Positions 6,901-12,116 of a stretch of 12,116 bases of DNA are shown piece after piece. The stretch covers positions 1 through 12,116 of the forward strand of contig JAISQX010000144.1 of the NCBI GenBank assembly GCA_031273965.1, read 5' to 3'. Source of the DNA: Clostridiales bacterium. Its GTDB lineage: Bacteria > Bacillota > Clostridia > Christensenellales > JAISNN01. The notes beneath the pieces were generated by a model that made no database searches, was not told the DNA's origin, and was given only the letters and a program-made list of their open reading frames with translations. A program made the position numbers and the translations under genes. The stretch's first letter is position 1. Every line of letters begins with the position of its first letter.

Positions 6901-6925
6901 AAAGCCGACGACGAACGGCTTTTAT
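6901..6925 (+). terminator. Probable intrinsic terminator after rsmE
   Basis: AAAGCCG (6901-6907) pairs with CGGCTTT (6916-6922) around an eight-base loop, followed by a short T-run (TTTTAT through 6925). It lies 27 bp after the rsmE stop and just before the MITE-like element. The stem is only 7 bp and the T-run is short, so termination may be partial. Confidence 0.5.
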
Positions 6926-6941
6926 GAAGTAAGATATCAAA

Positions 6942-7118
6942 GAGGCTGCGGAATAATTAACCGCAACCTTGTAGCTTTATTTTTTGCGGCAGCATTTTGG
7001 TTAAATCTGTCTTTTGCGCCTTTTAACGTAGCTCCGCTACGCCCTAAGGCACAAAAAGGTCAAAATTTATCTCAAAAGTCCGCTCGCAAAAATCTCAAAT
7101 TAATTATTCCGCAGCCTC
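6942..7118. mobile_element. MITE-like element, 177 bp, 19-bp terminal inverted repeats
   Basis: GAGGCTGCGGAATAATTAA at 6942-6960 is exactly complementary to 7100-7118. The interior also folds: TTTTTGCG near 6981-6988 matches the complement of CGCAAAAA (7085-7092), and the centre is CGTAGC-TCC-GCTACG (7027-7041), so nearly the whole element is one long imperfect hairpin. The left arm carries an additional CCGCAA (6961-6966)/TTGCGG (6984-6989) side hairpin. There is no coding capacity. The flanks are AAA on the left and AAAA on the right, a possible but ambiguous target duplication. These are the properties of a non-autonomous miniature inverted-repeat transposable element; no cognate transposase is in the window. 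A large structured RNA repeat is the alternative. Confidence 0.8.
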
Positions 7119-7141
7119 AAAAGTAATCCGCAAAAAAATGC

Positions 7142-7164
7142 GTCGAGCGTTCGGCTGTTTTTTT
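7142..7164 (+). terminator. Weak terminator-like hairpin before mtaB
   Basis: GTCGA (7142-7146) pairs with TCGGC (7151-7155), one pair being T-G, around a GCGT loop; seven T residues follow at 7158-7164. The 5-bp stem is weak, but the T-tract is good. It sits directly before the mtaB ribosome-binding site, so it could attenuate readthrough into mtaB. Confidence 0.3.
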
Positions 7165-7180
7165 AAAGGTGTCGGTATAT

Positions 7181-8488
7181 ATGCACATTTCTCTTGTCAA
7201 TTTAGGCTGTAAGGTCAACCAATACGAGTTGCAGGCGTTAAATACGGCGCTTACCAAAAAAGGACATACGGTAAGCGGCGAAATGTGTTATGCGGACGTT
7301 TACATATTGAACACCTGCGCGGTGACGAACGAGGCGGAGAGAAAATCGCGACAGTTTGTTACAAAAGCTTATAAACGCAATAAAGACGCAAAGATTATCG
7401 TTATGGGATGCGCGTCGCAAAACAATGTCGGGGCTTTCGCCGAAAAAGGCGTGCATTACGTCGTCGGTTCCTTTGAAAAAGCAAAGATTTCGGAAATAAT
7501 CGACGGACTTGGCGACGCGGATGTCGCGGAGTTTCAAAGCGTCAAATCGTACGGCAGCGCCGACGCGCGCGACCGGGCGAATCATACGGTATACGAAAAG
7601 ACCGAATACGCTTCCACCGACCGCACGCGGCAATTTATAAAAATACAGGACGGTTGCGACAACTTTTGTTCGTATTGTATAATTCCGTATCTGCGCGGCT
7701 CAAGCCGTTCGAGGGAAGCGGGCGACGTAATTGACGAGATAGCATCGGTAACGCTCGGCGAGGTTGTGTTGATAGGTATAAATTTAAGCGCTTACGGAAA
7801 AGATACGGGGACTTCGTTGACGGCTTTGTTGAATCAAATAAGAGAAAAAACGCCCGACGTCAGATTGAGGTTGGGATCGCTTGAAGCCAATGTCGTTGAC
7901 GACGAATTTTTATGCGCCTTAAGAAGCTTAAAAAATTTTTGTCCGCATTTTCATCTCTCGCTTCAAAGCGGGGACGACGGCGTACTAAAAGACATGAATA
8001 GGAGGTATGACGCGCAATATTTTTTTGAGAGAGTCACACTCATCCGAAAGTATTTTGCAAGGGCGGCTATAACCACAGATATAATCGTCGGCTTCCCGAC
8101 GGAGAGCGAAGAGGCGTTCTCAAGCACGTTAAAATTTGCGGAAATGACTGGCTTTTCGGATATACATGTGTTTCCTTATTCGGCGCGAAACGGAACGCGG
8201 GCCGCGGAACTCAAGGAAAGAGTTTCGGACAGCATGATAAAAGAACGCGTAAAAAGGCTGACGGAGCTTAAACTAAGGCTAAAAAAAGAATATATAAAAA
8301 GTTTTTTGGGCGAAACGGTCGAAACGCTTATAGAGAATATCGCCGATGACGGAACGGGATTTGCTTTCGGATATTCGCCTAACTACATAAGAGTATATGC
8401 CGGCGGACGTTTTAAAGTCGGCGGAATATATAAAATTTCTCTCAAGGAAGATTTTCTTGACGGAGCAAAAGGAGAAAAGGTATGCTGA
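7181..8488 (+). CDS. mtaB: tRNA (t6A37) methylthiotransferase MtaB
   Basis: MtaB is a radical-SAM enzyme that converts t6A at tRNA position 37 to 2-methylthio-t6A. From ATG 7181 it is 435 residues, normal for the family. The N-terminal domain shows NLGCKVNQYE with C10, NTCAVT with C46 and MGCASQN with C77, which bind the auxiliary 4Fe-4S cluster. The radical-SAM motif DGCDNFCSYC supplies C159, C163 and C166. A C-terminal TRAM-like region ends the protein. An in-frame GTG at 7169 is possible, but AAAGGTG at 7165-7171 covers it and is well spaced (nine bases) from ATG 7181, so ATG is preferred. It overlaps the downstream RNA-binding gene by seven bases. Its substrate is made by the pathway that includes TsaE, encoded 1.1 kb upstream. 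The promoter is not evident; a MITE-like repeat and a weak hairpin lie upstream. Confidence 0.95.
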   Translation: MHISLVNLGCKVNQYELQALNTALTKKGHTVSGEMCYADVYILNTCAVTNEAERKSRQFVTKAYKRNKDAKIIVMGCASQNNVGAFAEKGVHYVVGSFEKAKISEIIDGLGDADVAEFQSVKSYGSADARDRANHTVYEKTEYASTDRTRQFIKIQDGCDNFCSYCIIPYLRGSSRSREAGDVIDEIASVTLGEVVLIGINLSAYGKDTGTSLTALLNQIREKTPDVRLRLGSLEANVVDDEFLCALRSLKNFCPHFHLSLQSGDDGVLKDMNRRYDAQYFFERVTLIRKYFARAAITTDIIVGFPTESEEAFSSTLKFAEMTGFSDIHVFPYSARNGTRAAELKERVSDSMIKERVKRLTELKLRLKKEYIKSFLGETVETLIENIADDGTGFAFGYSPNYIRVYAGGRFKVGGIYKISLKEDFLDGAKGEKVC

Positions 8489-8772
8489 CATCGGGACAAA
8501 GAAAAATTTTGGAGGCGAAAGCCGCGCAAGACAGGACAATATTTCAGATAGGCAAGGGCGGGCTGACTCAAAACCTGCTAACTTCGCTAAAGGACGCGCT
8601 TAAAAGCCGCGAATTAATAAAAATAAACGTTCTCAATAATTCCGAATCAAACGCAAAAGAACTTATCGGCGAGCTTGCAAAAGCCACGGAATCGGAGCCG
8701 GTCGCCGTAAGGGGAGCAAAGATTATACTTTATAAGTTTTCGGACAAAGAAGGAATAGAACATATATTATAA
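8482..8772 (+). CDS. yhbY: YhbY/CRM-family ribosome-associated RNA-binding protein
   Basis: This 96-residue protein is a single CRM domain (YhbY in E. coli, YqeI in Bacillus), a family associated with large ribosomal subunit assembly. Typical elements are the opening LTSGQRKILEAKA, the loop IGKGGLT (about 22-28), a helix ending SRELIKI, and VAVRGAKIILYKFS near the end. ATG 8482 overlaps the mtaB stop by seven bases, and AAAAGGAG (8467-8474) is seven bases upstream, so it is translated together with mtaB. An 18-bp AT-rich palindrome spans its stop codon. Confidence 0.93.
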   Translation: MLTSGQRKILEAKAAQDRTIFQIGKGGLTQNLLTSLKDALKSRELIKINVLNNSESNAKELIGELAKATESEPVAVRGAKIILYKFSDKEGIEHIL

Positions 8773-8816
8773 TATATGTATTATATAATTAAAAAATTTA
8801 AAGAAGGGACGATAAT

Positions 8817-9185
8817 ATGAAGTTTAAATCTGTCCATGTAAATAGAAATATATTCGATTTGGAAAAGAGCCTGCGCTTTTACGGCGAAGCCCTGGATTTT
8901 TTTGAGGTTCGGCGCATAAACGCCGCCGACGGAAGCTTTATCATCGTATTTTTGAGCGACGGCTGTTCGGACTTTTTGTTAGAGTTGACATGGCTAAAAG
9001 ACAGAGACCGTCGGTATGATTTGGGCGATAATGAAATACATATGGGATTAAAATGCGCCGAATACGACGAGGCATATAAGAAACACAAGAGCATGGGCTG
9101 CGTTTGCTACGAAAATCCGGAAATGGGCATATATTTTATAGAAGATCCCGACGGTTATTGGATAGAAATAATTCCGGCGCGATAA
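8817..9185 (+). CDS. VOC-family protein, glyoxalase I-like
   Basis: The 122-residue protein belongs to the vicinal oxygen chelate superfamily and most resembles lactoylglutathione lyase (GloA), which removes methylglyoxal. All four metal-ligand positions are filled: H7 in SVHVN, E56 in LLELTW, H75 in NEIHMGL and E117 in the closing EDPDGYWIEII. YDLGDNEIHMGL also follows GloA closely. Because Clostridia rarely make glutathione, the true thiol or substrate is uncertain, and a different VOC activity is possible. ATG 8817 has GAAGGGA seven bases upstream. It is 44 bp after yhbY, behind a very AT-rich spacer with two TATAAT hexamers (8768-8773 and 8784-8789) lacking clear -35 partners. Confidence 0.85.
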   Translation: MKFKSVHVNRNIFDLEKSLRFYGEALDFFEVRRINAADGSFIIVFLSDGCSDFLLELTWLKDRDRRYDLGDNEIHMGLKCAEYDEAYKKHKSMGCVCYENPEMGIYFIEDPDGYWIEIIPAR

Positions 9186-9227
9186 AAAGCCCCGATTCAA
9201 TTTAACGGTATAAAAAACTTCGTCCGG

Positions 9228-9233
9228 TATAAT
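9228..9233 (+). promoter_or_regulatory. Candidate -10 element before the DUF2953 gene
   Basis: A perfect TATAAT lies nine bases before the ATG at 9243, predicting a leader of only a few bases. No good -35 is present at 16-18 bp. The hexamer is part of CGGTATAA (9225-9232), which is repeated 19 bp upstream at 9206-9213; the repeat may be an operator or an alternative sigma-factor recognition pattern. Evidence is limited to this motif match. Confidence 0.3.
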
Positions 9234-9242
9234 AATAAATAC

Positions 9243-9824
9243 ATGCTTACGGTCGGTATCGTATTATTATCAGTTTTATTTTTCGCATTTATTCCGGTGC
9301 GCATAAAGGTCGAGGTTTTTTTTGATATACTCGATAACGGCAAATTTATCCTATACGTTACGCTGCCTTTTAAAAACAAGAAAATAATCTTAAAGGGCGG
9401 CTTAAAGGAGGGAGAGTTTGTCGTTTTTTTATTCGGAAGGAATCCTTTGAAAGGAGATAAAAAAACGCGAAAAGCGCGGCGCACGGATAGAAATATAGGC
9501 AAGCGGATAAACAAAAACAAAAAAAATCAAAAGAAAATAGACATAATAAGGCTTATAAGGAGCTTGGATTTAAAAGATTTCCGTTTCGACGTTCTATTAG
9601 GCGACGCGGATTTCACCGCGTTATATTTTGCCAATATGCTGATAATGAACATAATATCGGGATACAAACGGGCTTTATGCGCGCGCTTTAATATCTCGGA
9701 TTTGTTTTTTAACATCGTTACGGCGGACGGGGCTTGCGGAAAAGCGAGGATAAACACATATTTTGATATGTTTATATTTAAATTGATGCGACTGTATTTT
9801 AGGCTGTATAAGCGGTCGGAATAA
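9243..9824 (+). CDS. DUF2953-family membrane protein (YtfI-like)
   Basis: The 193-residue protein has one N-terminal membrane segment (about residues 3-18, VGIVLLSVLFFAFIPV), a beta-rich stretch with EVFFDILDNGKFILYV, a highly basic linker (about 73-100) and a C-terminal region with LGDADFTALYFANML and DGACGKARI. This layout and its position before ytfJ match DUF2953 proteins, called YtfI in Bacillus, which are sporulation-associated but of unknown biochemistry. ATG 9243 is preferred because later starts would remove the membrane segment; no ribosome-binding site precedes it, and a TATAAT lies only nine bases upstream. A 159-bp gap separates it from ytfJ. The assignment rests on architecture and synteny, as the sequence itself is poorly conserved. 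Confidence 0.75.
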   Translation: MLTVGIVLLSVLFFAFIPVRIKVEVFFDILDNGKFILYVTLPFKNKKIILKGGLKEGEFVVFLFGRNPLKGDKKTRKARRTDRNIGKRINKNKKNQKKIDIIRLIRSLDLKDFRFDVLLGDADFTALYFANMLIMNIISGYKRALCARFNISDLFFNIVTADGACGKARINTYFDMFIFKLMRLYFRLYKRSE

Positions 9825-9922
9825 AATATCTTTTTCCGGTAAAACTATATTTGTTATTATCAGTAAGGGCGAAGCATTGCGGATAAAAAAAGACGCGGGG
9901 TTTTCGTATTCGCGCGTGAGCT

Positions 9923-9950
9923 TTGACAAAAATAAAAGTCCGCGTATTTA
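9923..9950 (+). promoter_or_regulatory. Candidate promoter before ytfJ
   Basis: A perfect TTGACA at 9923-9928 is followed after 16 bp by TATTTA (9945-9950), a poor -10. It lies about 35 bases before ytfJ. A sporulation sigma factor could instead drive the gene, but I could not fit a convincing sigma-F, -E or -G site. The rest of the 159-bp gap shows no gene or strong terminator. Confidence 0.25.
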
Positions 9951-9983
9951 TGCGTAAGCGCCTTTAAAGAAGAGGGAAAAGGT

Positions 9984-10367
9984 ATGGAGTCAAATATAAA
10001 CGATATTATGGCGCAAGCCATGGAAAATCTAAAAAGCATGATTGACGTCGATACGGTCATAGGTAAGCCGATAAATATCGGCGTTAAATACGTGGTGCCG
10101 GTATCCAGAGTCACTTTTGGCTTTATCGCCGGAGGGAGCGAGTTCAACGACAGTGAAAGCGGCTCCAAAAACCGCTCGAATTATCCCCATGCGGGAGGAA
10201 GCGGGTCGGTGGTTTCTATAAATCCTTTGGGGTTTCTTATCGTGGGAAACGACGGACACAGTCTTATAAAAATGACGGGAGAGGAGGAAGACAAATGGAG
10301 CAAGGCGACAAAAAGTATATTTTCGGCTATTTTTACCAAAAAAGAAAAAGACAAAAATCAGGATTAA
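9984..10367 (+). CDS. ytfJ: GerW/YtfJ-family sporulation protein
   Basis: The 127-residue product is a YtfJ (GerW) family protein. In Bacillus this is a forespore protein needed for full lysozyme-dependent germination; homologues occur across spore-formers and in some non-spore-formers. Family elements are DIMAQAMENLKSMIDVDTVIGKPI (about 7-30), VPVSRVTFGFIAGG (38-51) and the glycine-rich AGGSGSVVSINPLGFLIVG (70-88). ATG 9984 has AGAGGG seven bases upstream. The last 24 codons overlap the start of the D,D-carboxypeptidase gene in another frame, and its acidic GEEEDK stretch (99-104) encodes the other gene's Shine-Dalgarno. Its charged tail is not part of the conserved core and is free to vary. 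Confidence 0.93.
   Translation: MESNINDIMAQAMENLKSMIDVDTVIGKPINIGVKYVVPVSRVTFGFIAGGSEFNDSESGSKNRSNYPHAGGSGSVVSINPLGFLIVGNDGHSLIKMTGEEEDKWSKATKSIFSAIFTKKEKDKNQD
10282..10287 (+). promoter_or_regulatory. Shine-Dalgarno AGGAGG inside ytfJ that fixes the dacB start
   Basis: A full AGGAGG lies seven bases before ATG 10295, within the ytfJ coding sequence. No further in-frame ATG occurs in the carboxypeptidase before its mature domain, so this site decides the start and establishes a real 73-nt overlap. Confidence 0.85.
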
Positions 10368-11476
10368 GCGCTATCACGGTATGTCTTATTTTTATCGCGG
10401 CGTTTTTCGGTTCGGTATTTTATAATATATGTTTTATAAAGTGCTCCGACGGCGCTTTAGCCGTCGGAGGGTCTTCGTACATAGCTATGGAGCAAAGCAC
10501 AAAACGCGTGCTATACGGTTCAAATATAAACGCCCGCCTTCCTATGGCGAGTACGACAAAAATAATGACGGCAATAATAGCCATAGAAAAAAATGACATA
10601 ACAAAAAAAGTAAAAATTCCGCGTGAAGCCGTTGGCGTGGAGGGCTCATCAATCTACCTCAAAGAAAACGAGGAGATGACGGTGGAGGATTTGCTCTACG
10701 GTCTTATGCTCATGTCCGGAAATGACAGCGCGACGGCTTTGGCGGTGTTAAGCGCGGGGAGCGTGGAAAAATTTGCCGAATTAATGAATAAAAAAGCTAA
10801 TGATTTGGGCGCGTACAATACGCAATTTGCAAATCCGCACGGCTTACATCATCCAAACCACTATACCTCCGCGTACGATCTTGCGCTTATCACGTCGTAC
10901 GCCCTAAATAATCCGACGTTCAAAAAGATTGTTTCCTCCGCAAAATATACCGTTAAGGATACGGGAAGCGGGGTCGGAGCCAGATATCTTCATAATAAAA
11001 ATAAAATGCTGTCCATGTACAATGGAGCGGACGGTGTAAAGACGGGGTATACGAAAGTGTCCGGGCGCTGCTTAGTTAGCTCGGCGAAGCGCGACGGAAT
11101 GCAAGTGGTCGCCGTCGTATTAAACCATCCCGATATGTGGAATGACAGCATAGGACTTTTAAATCGCTCCTTCGAAAATTTTAAATTGACAAAAATCCTC
11201 TCCGCGGACGGCGGTGTGTCGGTACCCGTTTCGGACGGAACGAAAAATTCTGTGAAGGCGGCTCCGCGGGATTTTTATTATCCTTTGAGAAACGGTGAAA
11301 AGGCAACCTGCAAAATCGAGACAAAAAAACTCAAAGCGCCAGTAAAAACCGGAGAAATTGCGGGAAAAATTGAAATCAGTATAGATAATCGCTTGCTTTT
11401 TGAGGAAAAACTGTATACTATTGATAGTGTAAAAGAAAAAGGTATGTTAGATTACTTCAAAGAATTATTTGATTAG
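10295..11476 (+). CDS. dacB: D-alanyl-D-alanine carboxypeptidase (PBP5 family)
   Basis: This low-molecular-mass penicillin-binding protein trims the terminal D-alanine of peptidoglycan pentapeptides outside the membrane; its place beside ytfJ and rluB suggests the sporulation form DacB, active on the spore cortex. The 393-residue protein has a lysine/arginine-rich cytoplasmic tail (1-22), a membrane segment (about 24-46) and a possible signal peptidase site after ALA56. The catalytic triad of motifs is complete: S86-TTK89, S141-GN143 and K249-T250-G251. A PBP5_C-like beta domain follows (about 295-375), and the short end MLDYFKELFD may be an amphipathic anchor. The start is fixed by AGGAGG at 10282-10287, inside ytfJ. 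The unusually long tail before the signal segment is the part encoded in the overlap. DacF is the alternative name; spmA and spmB do not follow. Confidence 0.93.
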   Translation: MEQGDKKYIFGYFYQKRKRQKSGLSAITVCLIFIAAFFGSVFYNICFIKCSDGALAVGGSSYIAMEQSTKRVLYGSNINARLPMASTTKIMTAIIAIEKNDITKKVKIPREAVGVEGSSIYLKENEEMTVEDLLYGLMLMSGNDSATALAVLSAGSVEKFAELMNKKANDLGAYNTQFANPHGLHHPNHYTSAYDLALITSYALNNPTFKKIVSSAKYTVKDTGSGVGARYLHNKNKMLSMYNGADGVKTGYTKVSGRCLVSSAKRDGMQVVAVVLNHPDMWNDSIGLLNRSFENFKLTKILSADGGVSVPVSDGTKNSVKAAPRDFYYPLRNGEKATCKIETKKLKAPVKTGEIAGKIEISIDNRLLFEEKLYTIDSVKEKGMLDYFKELFD

Positions 11477-11667
11477 AGCGAGTTCGAATAAATATAAAAG
11501 GCGTAGTTTGTCAATTTTTGTCCTCCGAGACGCGTTATTTTTTCTATCCGCGGCGTTGCTATGGCGAGAAGAAATGCCGTCTTGCGCAGAAATTGCCTAA
11601 AATCCGTTTTTTCAATTTGCGTGAACACGCCCCGAAAAGTTTAACATCCGATAATTAGGAAAGATTT
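11477..11667 (+). other. Intergenic region between dacB and rluB, possible degenerate repeat
   Basis: No gene is supported in these 191 bases. The span 11500-11631 begins GGCGT and ends ACGCC, with weakly complementary flanks (GTT..CAATTT on the left, CAATTT..GAAC on the right), and ends in a local palindrome GCGTGAACACGC (11619-11630). It may be a decayed inverted-repeat element, or a structured leader. The rluB ribosome-binding site (AGGAA, 11657-11661) is at its end. Confidence 0.35.
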
Positions 11668-12116
11668 ATGCGTATCAATAAATATATTGCCGATTGCGGC
11701 GTTGCCTCCAGACGCGCTTGCGACAAACTGATAGAGGAAGGGCGGATAAAAGTAAACGGGAAGCCCGCAAAAATAGGACAGGATATAAACTTAAATAATG
11801 ACTCCGTATCGTATGACGGCGTTAAGCTTGCGCTTCCGACAAAAAACGTATATCTGCTGTTTAATAAGCCGAAGGGTTGCATATGCACCAAAAGCGACGA
11901 AAAGGGCAGAAAGACAATCTTTGATTACATAGATAAAAAAGAAAGGCTCGTGTCGGTCGGAAGACTCGATTATGATTCCGAAGGGCTTTTGATACTCACA
12001 ACGGACGGGGCGTTGGTCAATTATCTCACTCACCCGCGGAACGAAATACCTAAAACCTATCAGGTGAAGGTTGAGGGCCACGCAAATTTCACCACTCCCC
12101 CGGACCAGGTACAGAA
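11668..12116 (+). CDS. rluB: 23S rRNA pseudouridine synthase RluB-type, 3'-truncated by window edge
   Basis: This is the first 149 codons of a small-subunit-type pseudouridine synthase that modifies 23S rRNA (U2605 in E. coli numbering). An S4 RNA-binding domain covers about residues 1-60 (MRINKYIADCGVASRRACDKL). The catalytic domain begins near LLFNKPKG (63-70) and contains GRLDYDSEGLLILTTDG (99-114 region) with catalytic aspartate D101. ATG 11668 has AGGAA at 11657-11661. The frame is open to the last base. RluB, RluE and RluF share this layout; the S4 domain and position beside dacB favour RluB. The final dozen codons (after KVEGH) read unlike the family and use unusual CCC CCG codons, possibly an assembly-edge artefact. 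Confidence 0.92.
   Translation, partial: MRINKYIADCGVASRRACDKLIEEGRIKVNGKPAKIGQDINLNNDSVSYDGVKLALPTKNVYLLFNKPKGCICTKSDEKGRKTIFDYIDKKERLVSVGRLDYDSEGLLILTTDGALVNYLTHPRNEIPKTYQVKVEGHANFTTPPDQVQ

Noticed and set aside
7169..7180. GTG start for mtaB
   Set aside because: The best ribosome-binding site, AAAGGTG, overlaps this GTG and is correctly spaced for ATG 7181, where family members also begin.
1..12116. CRISPR array, tRNA or rRNA genes, toxin-antitoxin or defence genes
   Set aside because: I looked for regularly spaced repeats, cloverleaf-type sequences and defence-family motifs on both strands and saw none.

Overview
The window looks like chromosomal DNA of an anaerobic, spore-forming or formerly spore-forming Firmicute of the class Clostridia. 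This rests on three things: an oxygen-sensitive indolepyruvate:ferredoxin oxidoreductase, the sporulation-associated pair DUF2953 (ytfI-like) and ytfJ followed by a D,D-carboxypeptidase and rluB, and Shine-Dalgarno plus sigma-A-like signals of Gram-positive type. All supported genes are on the + strand. The window begins inside one gene (paaK-like) and ends inside another (rluB).

Region 1 (1-5404) is an aryl-acid metabolism cluster: a 5'-truncated phenylacetate-CoA ligase, iorA and iorB (overlapping ATGA), a second complete and diverged phenylacetate-CoA ligase, and a small tandem-ACT-domain protein. Together they would interconvert arylpyruvates, arylacetyl-CoAs and free arylacetates. They could work oxidatively (aromatic amino acid fermentation to phenylacetate, indoleacetate and similar acids) or reductively (salvage of arylacetates for aromatic amino acid synthesis).

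Region 2 (5405-8772) is an RNA-modification and ribosome cluster: tsaE (tRNA t6A synthesis), rsmE (16S rRNA U1498 methylation), mtaB (methylthiolation of t6A to ms2t6A) and a YhbY-type RNA-binding protein. TsaE and MtaB act at successive steps on the same tRNA base. tsaE has a full-consensus sigma-A promoter whose predicted start falls on the ATG, so its mRNA may be leaderless. Strong inverted repeats lie just upstream of the promoter and just inside the gene. A 177-bp MITE-like element with 19-bp perfect terminal inverted repeats sits between rsmE and mtaB.

Region 3 (8817-12116) holds a glyoxalase-like VOC protein, a DUF2953 membrane protein, ytfJ, a dacB-like penicillin-binding protein whose start is embedded 73 nt inside ytfJ behind a perfect AGGAGG, and the 5' part of rluB. 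The order dacB-rluB without spmA/spmB between them is a departure from the familiar Bacillus arrangement.

I found no CRISPR array, tRNA, rRNA, phage module or defence system. Most of the content is recognisable housekeeping or catabolic genes. The less ordinary signals are in the non-coding structure: the MITE, the hairpins and leaderless promoter around tsaE, and the long ytfJ/dacB overlap.
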